In this document: positions 50,152-61,797 of the stretch, piece by piece
Numbering within the stretch: the first letter of the stretch is position 1
Layout of the letters: each line of letters starts with the position of its first letter
DNA from: Apis mellifera
Lineage: Eukaryota > Arthropoda > Insecta > Hymenoptera > Apidae
DNA: 64,000 nucleotides
Assembly: GCF_003254395.2 (NCBI RefSeq)
Contig: NC_037638.1
Location: 12,545,086 to 12,609,085, forward strand
Reading direction: 5' to 3'
Made by a program: the position numbers and the translations under genes
The notes under the pieces: generated by a model
Seen by the model: only the letters and a program-made list of their open reading frames with translations
Told to the model about the DNA's origin: nothing
Databases searched by the model: none

Positions 50152-52151
50152 ATGGTATGTTACTTTTTGATTAATAAATTCTTCGTCTTGGAAACACTTT
50201 AATCATTCATTATGAAATTTGACAATTTCTCTAACGTTATTCTTTTATTTTTCTCGTAGAGTTTCTTTGGGTTTGGTCAATCGGCTGATATAGAAATTAC
50301 TTTGGATGATGCAGAAACCAGAAAGACTGCAGACATTAAATCTGAAGATGGTAAAAAAGAGCGCCACTTGTTATACTATGACGGTGAAACTGTTTCTGGA
50401 AAGGTAAAAACATTTTTTTAAATGAATAAACATTAATAATATAAAAGAAATATTAATACAGAATGTTACTCATAACCTATGATGAGTATTCGAAAACTAT
50501 AACTAAGTAGGCGTAAAGAACAAACTACAAATACTTAATTTTATCTTATTATGCATTAATAATTCTTATTAATATTATAATCTTCTAATTTATTTATATT
50601 TATATAAGTATTTTTAAATATATATATTTAATATTTAAATATATATATTTAATTTAATATTGTAAAATAATTTAATATCTTTAAGTAAATATATTTATCT
50701 TACATAATTTGATAAATTCAAATCATAAAACAGAATATATATAATAATGTTATTCTTTTATTGAAACATTATTTCTAATATATAATTTTATATATTAAAT
50801 ATAATTAATATTGCAGATTAATATTAGTCTTAGGAAAGCTGGTAAATTAGAGCATCAAGGTGTAAAAGTAGAATTTATTGGACAAATTGAATTATATTAT
50901 GATAGAGGAAATCATCATGAATTCACAAGCCTAGTTAAAGAATTAGCTAGGCCAGGAGAATTAACTCATAATACAGTGTATACTTTTGAATTTGCAAATG
51001 TAGAAAAGTCATTTGAAAGTTATACAGGATCTAATGTACGATTGAGATATTTTCTCAAAGTTACAATTGTTCGAAGACTTAGTGATATTGTTAAAGAACT
51101 TGAATTAGTTGTGCATACTCTTAGTTCCTATCCAGATATGAATAATCCTATTAAAATGGAAGTTGGAATTGAAGACTGTTTGCATATTGAATTTGAGTAT
51201 AACAAAAGCAAGTAAGTTACTGTAATGAAAAATTTAATTGATTTAATGTATGTTTATAGATTTAATATTTATATTTATTAAAAATATTGGATTTAGAAAA
51301 ATAAAATTTTTATTTTTATATTTTCAGATATCACTTAAAAGATGTTATTGTTGGAAAAATATATTTTCTTTTGGTTAGAATAAAAATCAAACATATGGAA
51401 ATTGCCATAATAAAACGGGAAACTACTGGTTCTGGTATTGTATAATAAATTTTTTCTTTTTTCATAAAAATAGTTATAATAATATTGTTTGGACTGTTAT
51501 AATTTTAATACCTTTTTTGGAGAAAATATTTTATTTTTTAAGTATTTGTTTTATGCTATATAACTTATACTATATTTATAAATAGAATATATATTTGCAG
51601 GTCCACATACATTCACAGAAAATGAAACTATAGCAAAATATGAAATAATGGATGGAGCACCTGTCCGAGGCGAATCTATCCCTATAAGAGTATTTTTAGC
51701 AGGGTATGATTTAACACCTACAATGCGTGACATCAATAAAAAATTCAGTGTTAGATATTATCTTAATTTAGTTCTTATGGATGAAGAAGATCGTAGATAC
51801 TTTAAACAACAAGTAAGTTAAAAAAATATGTTTATAATTTACTAATTCTTTATTAAAAATATTTTTTATAATAAAATTATCTCTTAGGAAATAACGTTAT
51901 GGAGAAAAGGTGAAAAAAGTAGAAAATCTCAAACTGCTTCACCACATATGCCATCACATTTAGTATCGGCAGAAACAGGATTTCCACAAGGAGCTGCTCA
52001 AAATGGTCCGCCATCTGTATCTCCACCAGTTCAACAATTGCCATCTAGTAATATTACCAATGTAGAGGATGCACAAGCACCTATAGAAAGCATGACACGT
52101 GAAGAAGGAGATGGTGAAGGTGCAAAAGAAGTTAATTCTGAAAGTAACTGA
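50152..52151 (+). CDS. Vps26: Retromer subunit Vps26 (374 aa)
   Basis: Six exons: 50152-50154, 50260-50403, 50817-51211, 51328-51434, 51601-51812, 51888-52151 (1125 nt). Vps26 is the arrestin-fold subunit of retromer, binding Vps35 and helping select cargo for endosome-to-Golgi or plasma-membrane recycling. The start MSFFGFGQSADIEI, the block HQGVKVEFIGQIELYYDRGN, KMEVGIEDCLHIEFEYNKSK and GAPVRGESIPIR are near-diagnostic. The two-lobed arrestin-like region runs to about residue 290. The last ~80 residues are a Ser/Pro/Glu-rich tail (SPPVQQLPSSNITN; ends EVNSESN) that is variable in this family. Length is between human (~330) and the longer fly protein. The first coding exon is only the ATG, directly followed by gtatgt. 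A poly(A) signal lies 160 nt past the stop. Confidence 0.97.
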
Positions 52152-52310
52152 ATTTTTGCATATAAAACAGTTACTAAAGTCAATGGAAGTTTTACTAATT
52201 CAAAGAATAAGTAATAACTTCACACAGAACTAGTAGTTTTAAATGGAACTTCTCTTGTATTGTAAAGAGAGATTGAATTTTAGGAATTATGAAAAATTGA
52301 AACATCTGCA

Positions 52311-52316
52311 AATAAA
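52311..52316 (+). terminator. Candidate poly(A) signal of Vps26
   Basis: AATAAA followed by GTTGTAAATATTTTGG, about 160 nt downstream of the TGA at 52149-52151. Confidence 0.5.
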
Positions 52317-54850
52317 GTTGTAAATATTTTGGATACCTATAAATAATGCGGATGATTAAATTGATAGAGTAGCCAATTATCGATCAAAATTTCAAATTAC
52401 TGAGATTTATAAATAACATATTACAGTGTCTAATGGGACAGATCTGAAATAATTAAACAGAAAAAATAATATAAAAAAAAAATAATTCAACTATATAAAA
52501 TGGATATTCATAAATGGACAATTTAATAACTGAATATTAATCAGTGGTATATTCTTGAACAGCATCTGAATGTTACAGTGTTCAGAATATTTTATACAAC
52601 CATATTATGTGTTATATTCTTAAAGATCTTTATCAAAATCTTTTGTGTTATATTATTAGATCTCTCAAATGACTAATTTGTCATATGAGAGTTTTATAAA
52701 TCTGAAATGAATATACATATACTCACAATGGCTGCCCTATTTTAATCCATTCACCTAGTCTGCAACTGATATGATAAAGGCACTGGGAAATACGCTTTTA
52801 TATATAATAAAAACTATTATCAAAATAATTTTTGGGAAAATGTGATTTTTTTCAATAAAAAGTTTTTATTGATATTTGCAATAAATATAATTATGAAATA
52901 TGTTAAGACATATATGCACTTCATATATGATATAAGATCAATAATTCTGTCCCACTAACTAAAATAGTATATTTGTATATACAAATCACTGAATTGTATA
53001 TGCTAATTAATTTTTTAATAGAATTTTTATGCAGTTTCAAGAATCATATGTAAATCATTGTAAGAAATACATGCCTTAGCATGCTTATTCAATTTTTGTA
53101 TGCCTTTATTAATATAAGAGTGGACTATGATAGATTAAAAAATGGGATAGCCCCACATGTATTTATAAATATATATATATATATATATATACATGTTGCA
53201 ATATGTGTGTGGATATATACATGCATATATATGATTTTTAATGATAGCAGTAGTTACAGACTGGTTATATATACACACACACACAAGTATCCACGTTTAT
53301 TGTAATAATGAAATGCGTTTAGATAGTACCATGATTATTACCGCGATGAAAATTATATCCCGATAAATATCTATCGTTTTGTACAATTCTATGTTAACAT
53401 AGGTTGACCAAGGATCTTGTTCAAAAAAAGAAAATAATAGTCAACCGTGTATATTTCGAGAATTTTCTTTTATGTAAATTAAAATTTTCATATTTCACGC
53501 CTTTGTTATTTGTTGACAAGAAAGATATATGTGTAAAAGAAAAAAAGCAAAACTATTTGTGAATTATTTGACATGTCAAATATTGTATATACATATACAT
53601 ATTGTCATACGATATAAAACTAGCTGCATATTTTAATGCCCACATAAATATATTATACATTGCATACAGTGTGCCTTTGTGTGCACGTGTATCGGAAAAC
53701 ATTACTTCGTTTATGCATACACCCTTCCTATCGTTTTATATAAGTCAAGTATCAAATTTTTATTCTTACTATTTATAACTTGTTTTTTATCAAAACAAAA
53801 TTTATTATTGTATAGACATATTACAGTACAGATTCAACCATGACAAGTAAACTATGGATTTAAGTGCAATTAATTTTATGGCGAATTTATGAAGAATGGA
53901 ATCAACAAATAGTAACTTAATAGAATTTTATAACATCGATTAAAATTTCCCTAGTTTTCCAAACCAATTCCCTTCTTTTTTCAATTATCTAAATTATAAG
54001 AAAAATATTTAAAATCGACATGATTAAATATCTGTATAAAACACAATAAGTTTTAGAAAATAAGAGTAAATATTTTACATATAAAAAAATCATATTAATT
54101 AATTAACAGAATTCATTATTTTTTCTCTTTAATAGAATATAAATCTATGTGTTTTACGATGTTTAGTATCTTTAATTATTATTTATAATTTTAATATTTA
54201 ATTAGAATTTATTAAAATTTTAATCAAAAATATTGCGTATATTGATAAAAATATTATATGACCGTAACAGAGCATAATAGAAATAATTTTATATTGATAA
54301 TTTTTTCATTATTATTTTTATAATAAAAAATTTTTATAAAAAAAAAATCTAAACATATATAAATAATACATTAATTTAAATAAATTAAATCAATTATTAA
54401 TTATATTAAAATAGTCACAATGAAAAATATTTTAAATTAAAAACAAATTTTATAATTAATTATTGATTTTTTAAATTTAATTTAAAAAATTAGAAGAATA
54501 TTAACATGTATCATTTTAAAATTTTGTGATTTAAATATTTTTTTAAATGAATCTTATTCATTTTTACATATAACATATAATTGTATATTCAATTTTCTTA
54601 TTACATTAGTTACATTAGATATAGCATGGATATAGTAAACGTGGAAATCAAGCTTAAATAAATATATTGACAGTAAACTGAGTACGTAATATCTTACGGA
54701 AATAATTCATAAACCATATTTTATAAATTATTATACTACGTGGCATTTCCGGATTCAAGTTATATATTAAATCTTTCTATATATTAGTATATAAAAAAAA
54801 AATTTATTATATAGTCATGAAAAAATTAAATTTCAATTAATTCAGTATAA
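52317..54850. other. Intergenic AT-rich DNA (possibly a longer Vps26 3' UTR)
   Basis: No exon was seen. It contains a (TA)n tract at 53165-53192 and a short (CA)n at about 53271-53284. Composition remains slightly less AT-extreme until about 53850, so longer Vps26 transcript ends are possible. Confidence 0.45.
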
Positions 54851-54862
54851 AGTCCAAATAGC

Positions 54863-54884
54863 ATGCGCGTGTCTCTGCGCGCAT
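54863..54884. promoter_or_regulatory. GC palindrome upstream of Mospd2
   Basis: ATGCGCG (54863-54869) and CGCGCAT (54878-54884) are exact complements with an 8-nt spacer. GCATGCGCG resembles an NRF-1/ewg half-site. It lies about 90-110 bp before the ATG in otherwise AT-rich DNA, the position expected of a core promoter element. Confidence 0.45.
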
Positions 54885-54974
54885 ATCTGGTGTTCGGATA
54901 AACAATTATCATCTGGCTATCATATTAGTAATTCACTGCCGGTTAAAGTGTCATAGTCAGCAAGTTAACCAAAG

Positions 54975-57451
54975 ATGGAAGTACGAACAGAATTAATCTC
55001 GCATCTTCGTGAAAAATTTTTTAAAAAATTGGATGACGAGGGACCACCAGATCCTAGTGTGTATACTTATTCTTATTTCATAAAACTGATTTTTTCCTTT
55101 TTAATGACTCTATAAAAATGTGATTAACTCAGAAAGTAAAATTTAAACGTAATGTTGTATTCCAAGGCCAATGTTTTTAATATACATCCACTAAAAAATA
55201 AGGATAATTTTTATAAATAGTTTATGAAGTTTTTGTTCTGCTCTTTCTCTCATATTTAATTAATCAAGTGGGTAATACACAGAAATATTCATGATTCAAT
55301 TATTCTCATAATTAAATATAATTTTAGAGTTTCACCCTGCAGATATTGCTAGAGTAAAAGAAAATAATAATTGGTTAAGAAGGTTTTTAGAGCACAATGA
55401 AAACAATATACAAGAATCCCTTAATATGTTATGGGATACTTGCATTTGGAGAAGTAAATTTGGCACAAATGGTAAATATAATCGTGTGTGCTATATTTTT
55501 TAATTGCTTTAATATGCATCAAAAAGATATATATATATATATATATATATAAATATATATAATATATAAAATATATATAAGATAACAAATATAATTTTTA
55601 ATAATTTTATATCAATTGTTATCTAATATACAGAGATTACAGAAGAAAATGTAAGAAAAGATTATTTAGATATTGGATTGTGTTTTATTCATGGTAAAGA
55701 TAAAGATGGTAAAACAATGTTTGTTATTAAATGTAGTTTACATACTAAAGGAAGTAAAGAGTTTAATCAATTGCAAAAACTTGTTGTATATTGGTTTGAA
55801 AGATTAGAAAGGTAATTTGATCTATAATAAATTAAATCAGACTACTTTTAGAATGATGCTATTAATATTTTTGTATTATTTTAGATTAACTAATGGCAAT
55901 CAAATATCACTTTTTTTTGATATGTCAGATACTGGTATTTTAAATATGGATATGGAATTTATCAAATATTTAATTAACCTTTGCAAAAGTTACTATCCTA
56001 ATTTTTTAAATTATATTATTATTTTTGAAATGCCATGGATATTAAATACCGCATTTAAAATTATAAAATCATGGTTACCACCTAAAGCAATTCCAAAAAT
56101 TAAATTTGTACATAAAGGCAACATACATGAATTAGTTGATCCTAATGATGTACTTACATGTTGGGGTGGTAGTAATGAATATCTCTTCAAATTTGTATCA
56201 GAAGCACAAAATAATATAGATACTACTATGAATGGTAAATTTGATAGTAGAAAAGTATGTATTTAATTATTGAGGAATTAAATGTCAAATAACTTATAAA
56301 TTCATTTAAAAATTAATTTGTCTTCATATAACTATAGGTACATTTTGCAGAAGGTTCTCCATTAACAGAACAATCTCCAGGTGGTTTTGGGGAACAATCA
56401 ACTGAAGACCAATGTAAATTAAATTTTATATTTTATTACAAATATTATTTAAATTTTATTTTTATTCTTATATTAATATCAATAATAAAATCACTATTCT
56501 TTTGTAGTATTATCTATTGAACCAGATGCAGTTATTTTTAACAAATCAGGAAATGAAATTGGTGGATCAATTTTACTTAAAAATGTGACTAGTGATAAAC
56601 CTTTATCTTATAAAGTATGATGTATCTTTATTTTATAAGAAAATTTAAGAAATATGTATACATAAGACATAATCTAAATTTTTAATTGTTATATCATTTA
56701 GGTAAAAACAACATCGCCTGGAAAGTTCAGAGTACGACCAAGTTCAGGAATTTTATTACCTCAAGAACAACGCTCAATTTCAGTTGTTGTACAACAAGAA
56801 CATAATGTACGTGCTCTTTTACATGTTGATAAATTTTTAGTTATGTGCCTTCCATTAAAAGATCCGAATACATCAGCTCAAGAATTAGCAGCTCTATGGA
56901 AGGTAAAAAAAAAATCTATGTAAGTTAATTATATGAACATTCATGCATGATTAAACTATAAAATTTTCTTATTCAGTCTGAAAAACCAGCAGAAGAACAT
57001 AAATTAAAATGTTGTTATGGTGGAATTATGAATAATGAAGTATTAAAATTAAATTCCATATCTGGAATATCAGAAAATAGTCAAATAGATACACTTTCTC
57101 GTAAGGTAATTATTATATAAATAAAAAAAACAAATAAATAAATAATATAAAATAATTAAAATATGATATAAATAATAAAAAATATATAATATAAATAAAA
57201 TAAATAAAATATGATGTATATTAATAAATTATATTAAATAAATTGATCAATTACAGATAGCACATTTGAAAGAAAGTAATACAAAGATGCACAGTGAAGT
57301 TGTATTTCTAAAGCATTTACTATTACTTTCTATGATAGTTACAATTACAGTGGCCATAATAATTGTTTATATTTTAAAAATTGATATTAAAAATTCTATG
57401 GATCAACATTCTAGAATGGATCAAGCTTGTGACATTCACCATGAGATATAG
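54975..57451 (+). CDS. Mospd2: Motile sperm domain-containing protein 2, CRAL-TRIO + MSP + TM (493 aa)
   Basis: Nine exons: 54975-55056, 55328-55471, 55634-55811, 55885-56254, 56338-56413, 56508-56614, 56702-56902, 56977-57105, 57257-57451 (1482 nt). MOSPD2 is an ER-anchored tether whose MSP domain binds FFAT motifs on other organelles. Residues ~1-75 are a helical CRAL-TRIO N part (WLRRFLEHNENNIQESLNML). About 80-250 is the CRAL-TRIO lipid-binding domain (NGNQISLFFDMSDTG, FLNYIIIFEMPWILNTAFKI, WLPPKAIPKIKF). The MSP domain spans about 284-395 with LSIEPDAVIFN and YKVKTTSPGKFRVRPSSGIL, the lysine-rich VAP-like FFAT face. A single C-terminal membrane helix lies at 450-469 (LLLLSMIVTITVAIIIVYIL), followed by a short lumenal tail. 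Length and domain order match human MOSPD2 (~518 aa). The gene lies in tandem between Vps26 and CTCF. Confidence 0.95.
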
Positions 57452-57491
57452 GTTAATGAAATAGTTATTTATTTGATTTATACTTATAAAT

Positions 57492-57497
57492 AATAAA
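57492..57497 (+). terminator. Candidate poly(A) signal of Mospd2
   Basis: AATAAA 41 nt after the TAG at 57449-57451, giving a very short 3' UTR. Confidence 0.5.
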
Positions 57498-58850
57498 ACT
57501 TTTAATTGTTACATATTTATGTTCATGCAACGATTACAACTTTTTTATATCGATTTTTACTATGTCTAGTTTATATTTGTTTTTCACTTTTGTTAAAAAA
57601 AATTATATAAAATACGCGTGTTTTCGTTATCAATATGAAAAAAATCAATTGTTATTTTTTGTGTATGATATTTAAAAAGAAATGTATTATTATTACTAAA
57701 AAAAAAAAAAAATATATATATCAATAATTAGAATTATTTTTATAACATTTTACACGTGTTCTACATGTAATTTGTACAATCTATTTTTCTTGTAATTTAA
57801 TAATCAAAATTATATATATATTCAGATTAAATTTTCAAATCTTCTTAATTTTTTTATTTACATAATTCATTTAATATATTAAATTTAGTATCTATCTTAT
57901 ATAATGTATGATGTAAAAATAATTATATTAAATATAAACATAACTATTTTATTCGTAATAATTTTATAAAATGTGTTAATAAATTATATATTTAATAGAA
58001 ATAGTTATTATTTAACTATATATTTTTATTAAAAATTACTAAATATTATAAATTATAATATAAATTTTATTAATTTATATTATTTATAATATTATATTTA
58101 TTGTTTGTTAATTAATACATTCAATAAATATATATATATTCTATGCTCGAAAATTTTTATATGTGAATACATAGTATGAAATAAAAAAAATATATATAAA
58201 GATATACATATGAAATATATACTAGATTAAATATTAATCAAGATATATACATTTTATTTTTGATTTTTTTAATGCAAATTATTAATATTTGAATAAAATA
58301 ATTTAAAATGAATTAATATTTTATTAAATGATAAATAATTAAATAATTTTTTATAAAATTTAAATGAAAAAAATTTTTATTATATACATTCCGATAAATA
58401 TATAGTTATCTTTTTGTTATTTCTAATTTGCATAATAAAAAATTTATTTTTAATTTTTTATACAATTTCTAATTTGCATAATATTGGTTATGTTATTACA
58501 TTAATTTACGTCATTTATAAATTATTTAAAAAAGTAATAAATAATAATCTTTCATACATACATATACAAGTGTTGATTTCCCCATTAAAACTCTTAATCA
58601 TTTCCCTTCCCGTTAACATAACTTTCCCGCTCTTTTCGCATGGCGTCAGATTCTTTTTTGTTTCGTCAATATATATATCTCTATTTGCAAGTACATAAAA
58701 AAAAGTTTAAAGTCAATGTTATCAAATTATGTTTACTAATAATATTGTACTATTAAATTAGTTTAACAATTGCATATTGAACATATACTTTATTAAACGA
58801 AAGCTTAATATGTGCAAAATAATAAATTAATTGGTAAGGTCTAGATAAAT
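57498..58850. other. Intergenic AT-rich DNA, no gene seen
   Basis: Composed almost entirely of A/T runs and TA steps; open frames here have only A/T-rich codons and no domain. Confidence 0.5.
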
Positions 58851-58857
58851 TTAATGC

Positions 58858-59165
58858 CCGGAAGTACCTAAAACGACAGTCGTCCGGTGTAAACATGACG
58901 AGTGACGCGTACCAGTGCGCAGCTACCAACGCGCAGCATTTGAACATTCATAGTTCGATCGGCCATATTGTCCTCCGGGTCTTACACAACGCCCTCACAC
59001 GAACATTCTCGACTTTACGAGGTAAGCGAATATTTCGAGGTTTCGTGCAGCAAGCGAACTTAGCACAACGTGGAAACTTGATTCCGTGTGAAGAAAGACG
59101 ATTTTAAGCAACATTTGAAGAGACTTGTGGCCGCCGGTCGCGAACAAAACGCAAAAGATTGGTAA
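58858..59165 (+). promoter_or_regulatory. CTCF: Likely CTCF promoter and 5' noncoding exon(s)
   Basis: A GC-richer block appears abruptly. It has an ETS consensus CCGGAAGT (58858-58865), CGGCCATATTG near 58961, and two good donors on the plus strand: TTTACGAG|gtaagc (exon end 59021) and AAAAGATTG|gtaagt (exon end 59161). The CTCF coding exon has its own acceptor at 60384-60385 (ctgtttcag), so an upstream noncoding exon is required and this is the only plausible place seen. Short ATG frames here would be upstream ORFs. Confidence 0.55.
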
Positions 59166-60385
59166 GTTATCTGTAGCACGTAGCAGAACGAACAGTATTC
59201 CCTTCCGTTGCGTCCTCCATATTGATGACAGCGCCGACGGTGATAATTTTCTGAAATTTTTGTCGTTAATGCCCCCTGTGTCCTGAAATCGAAAGCACCC
59301 GCGTTGTCTTAAAAGCTTTCCGACAGAATGCGCAACTTTGGAGCCTCCGGTGTTCGACGAAAGTCCACGGTTACGGAACCCTGGAAGCCTGCTACGTATT
59401 TCCACACGCTCCTTCACCCATCACGACGCAATCACATTTTGCCCATGGCGTCATCCTTGTTCGCATTACCCGCTTCGCGTGTTACATGGCGTTCTGTAGC
59501 AGCGTGTGTCGCTCTTGTCAATTCTGTTTGACTTTACAATGCTATAACATTACAATGCTCACTTCCGAAGATTGCCAAAGCGTGGTCAATCTTGTTAATT
59601 ATTCGTTGACCCCTCTCGTCCATCCGCTCTTTTGTACCTTGAATTTCCTTACTCAGATATTGATTTTCCTTTAATTTTACATGACTCATAATGTTTCATG
59701 TATTGCTACTCATATTCCGATGATAATTGGTGCAATTCCAAATGTTCGTATGCATGTACATGTTTTCATACATTTCTCGAATGTAAAACTGATTACATTT
59801 GCGTATTCTTGCGAAATGTTTGTTATGTTTATTCTATATAATATTTAAATTTTATTTCAGTTTTTTAATAATTCTATAATTATATAAATAGATTTATTGT
59901 GTATTTTTATAAGAGTATTATTTAATGAAATTGAAATTGTATATTTTAACATAATATAATATATGTATTATATACAATATATGTATATCTATATTATATT
60001 TCTACAATATATATAACATATATACAATTATATATGTAATTTATAAATATCTTAATTTAATGGCTAATTGAATAAAATATATAGATATTTTTTTTTGAGA
60101 TATATTATATGTATTATATATTTATATATATATATTATTATAGTATTACATTTTTTTAAAATGATTATTACATAATTAATTTAAAAATATAGAAAATATA
60201 TAAAATTTCTTTTTAATAATAGAAAAATCTAAATTTAAAATAATTTAAAATATATAAAAATTAACTTTAATGTTTTAATGATAAAAAAGAATATATTATA
60301 ATAATTTAATAACAAAAGAATTATTTGAAAATGATTGCATTATTTATATGAATTATTAAATAAAAGATATCTAATACTGTTTCAG
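59166..60385. other. Probable first intron of CTCF
   Basis: The first half (59166-59680) keeps moderate GC with short frames on both strands. The second half is nearly pure A/T. No coding exon was recognised. Confidence 0.45.
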
Positions 60386-60434
60386 ACTAATGAGAGAAAG
60401 TACATTTGTATGTACATGAATTAATGATCTGACC

Positions 60435-60913
60435 ATGACAAGTAACGTAGCAGCAATTAAATTAGAAGAGGGGCAAGAATCCGTAACAGAGATACAGACT
60501 TATTTAGAAACATTTAATAAAGAAATAGAAGGAGGTCAGGGAGAGCAATTACAACATGTACAATGTTAATATCAAAAAAATAAATTAGAAAAATTTATAC
60601 ATTTATTATAAAAAGAACAAATTTATAAATTTATAAATTATTCTATTGTAGTACAACAAGTGGAAGGATTATCAGGTGGAGAAGAGGGTGGGACTTATTT
60701 TGTTGATCAATCTGGACAATATTATTATCAAGCAAATAATGATGAAACACCTGTGATGACACAGGTACAAATTCAAGAAGTAGAAGAAACAGATGTACAA
60801 AATGATGGAGAAGCAGCTCAAGAAGAACAATATAATGAAATTGAAGAATTAGAAAATGTTGATGGTGATGAAGATGTAAGTGGATCATTTTTAATCGTGA
60901 AATAATACAATAT

Positions 60914-60975
<62 letters not shown>

Positions 60976-61755
60976 AAAAAATATACTATTTTATAGAGTC
61001 ATGTAACTAACGGTGGAAATAATCAAGTTGTAATCAATTCTGGAGATGCATATCAAACAGTTACTATTGTACCATCTGATACAAATCCAGGAGAAGTTAG
61101 TTATGTATTAATAGTTCAGCAACCTGATGCTGAAGACAAAGAAAGCAGACCTGTAGAACGAGAGGGAACAGAAGGAGAAGAAGGGGAAGGGGAACAAGAT
61201 CTTACAGTTTATGATTTTGAAGATAATGAAGATAATGAAGCACCTGTAGAATCAGAAGCAGAAGATGACAAAACAAAAATTATTAAATTTTTACCTAAAA
61301 AGTCTCAAACTGTTACTCAAGCTCATATGTGTAATTATTGTAATTACACAAGCCCAAAAAGGTAATTTTTTTATAGTAAAATCATATTTATGTATTATTT
61401 AAAATTTTTTTTATTTTAGATTATGCATAATTAATTTTTTTTTAAATTATGCATAATTATTGTAATTATTGTAATTATTGTAATTTAGTTTTTAAATAAT
61501 TTTTTAATTTATATATGATATATATAATATAGATATCTGTTATCACGGCACATGAAATCACATTCTGAAGAAAGACCACATAAATGTAGTGTTTGTGAAA
61601 GAGGATTTAAAACATTAGCTTCACTTCAAAATCATGTTAATACACATACTGGGACCAAACCACATCGTTGCAAATTTTGTGATAGTGCATTCACAACTTC
61701 TGGTAAATAAATTTTTTATTATATTTGATATATGTATATAATGTAATAGTTTTTG

Positions 61756-61797
<42 letters not shown>

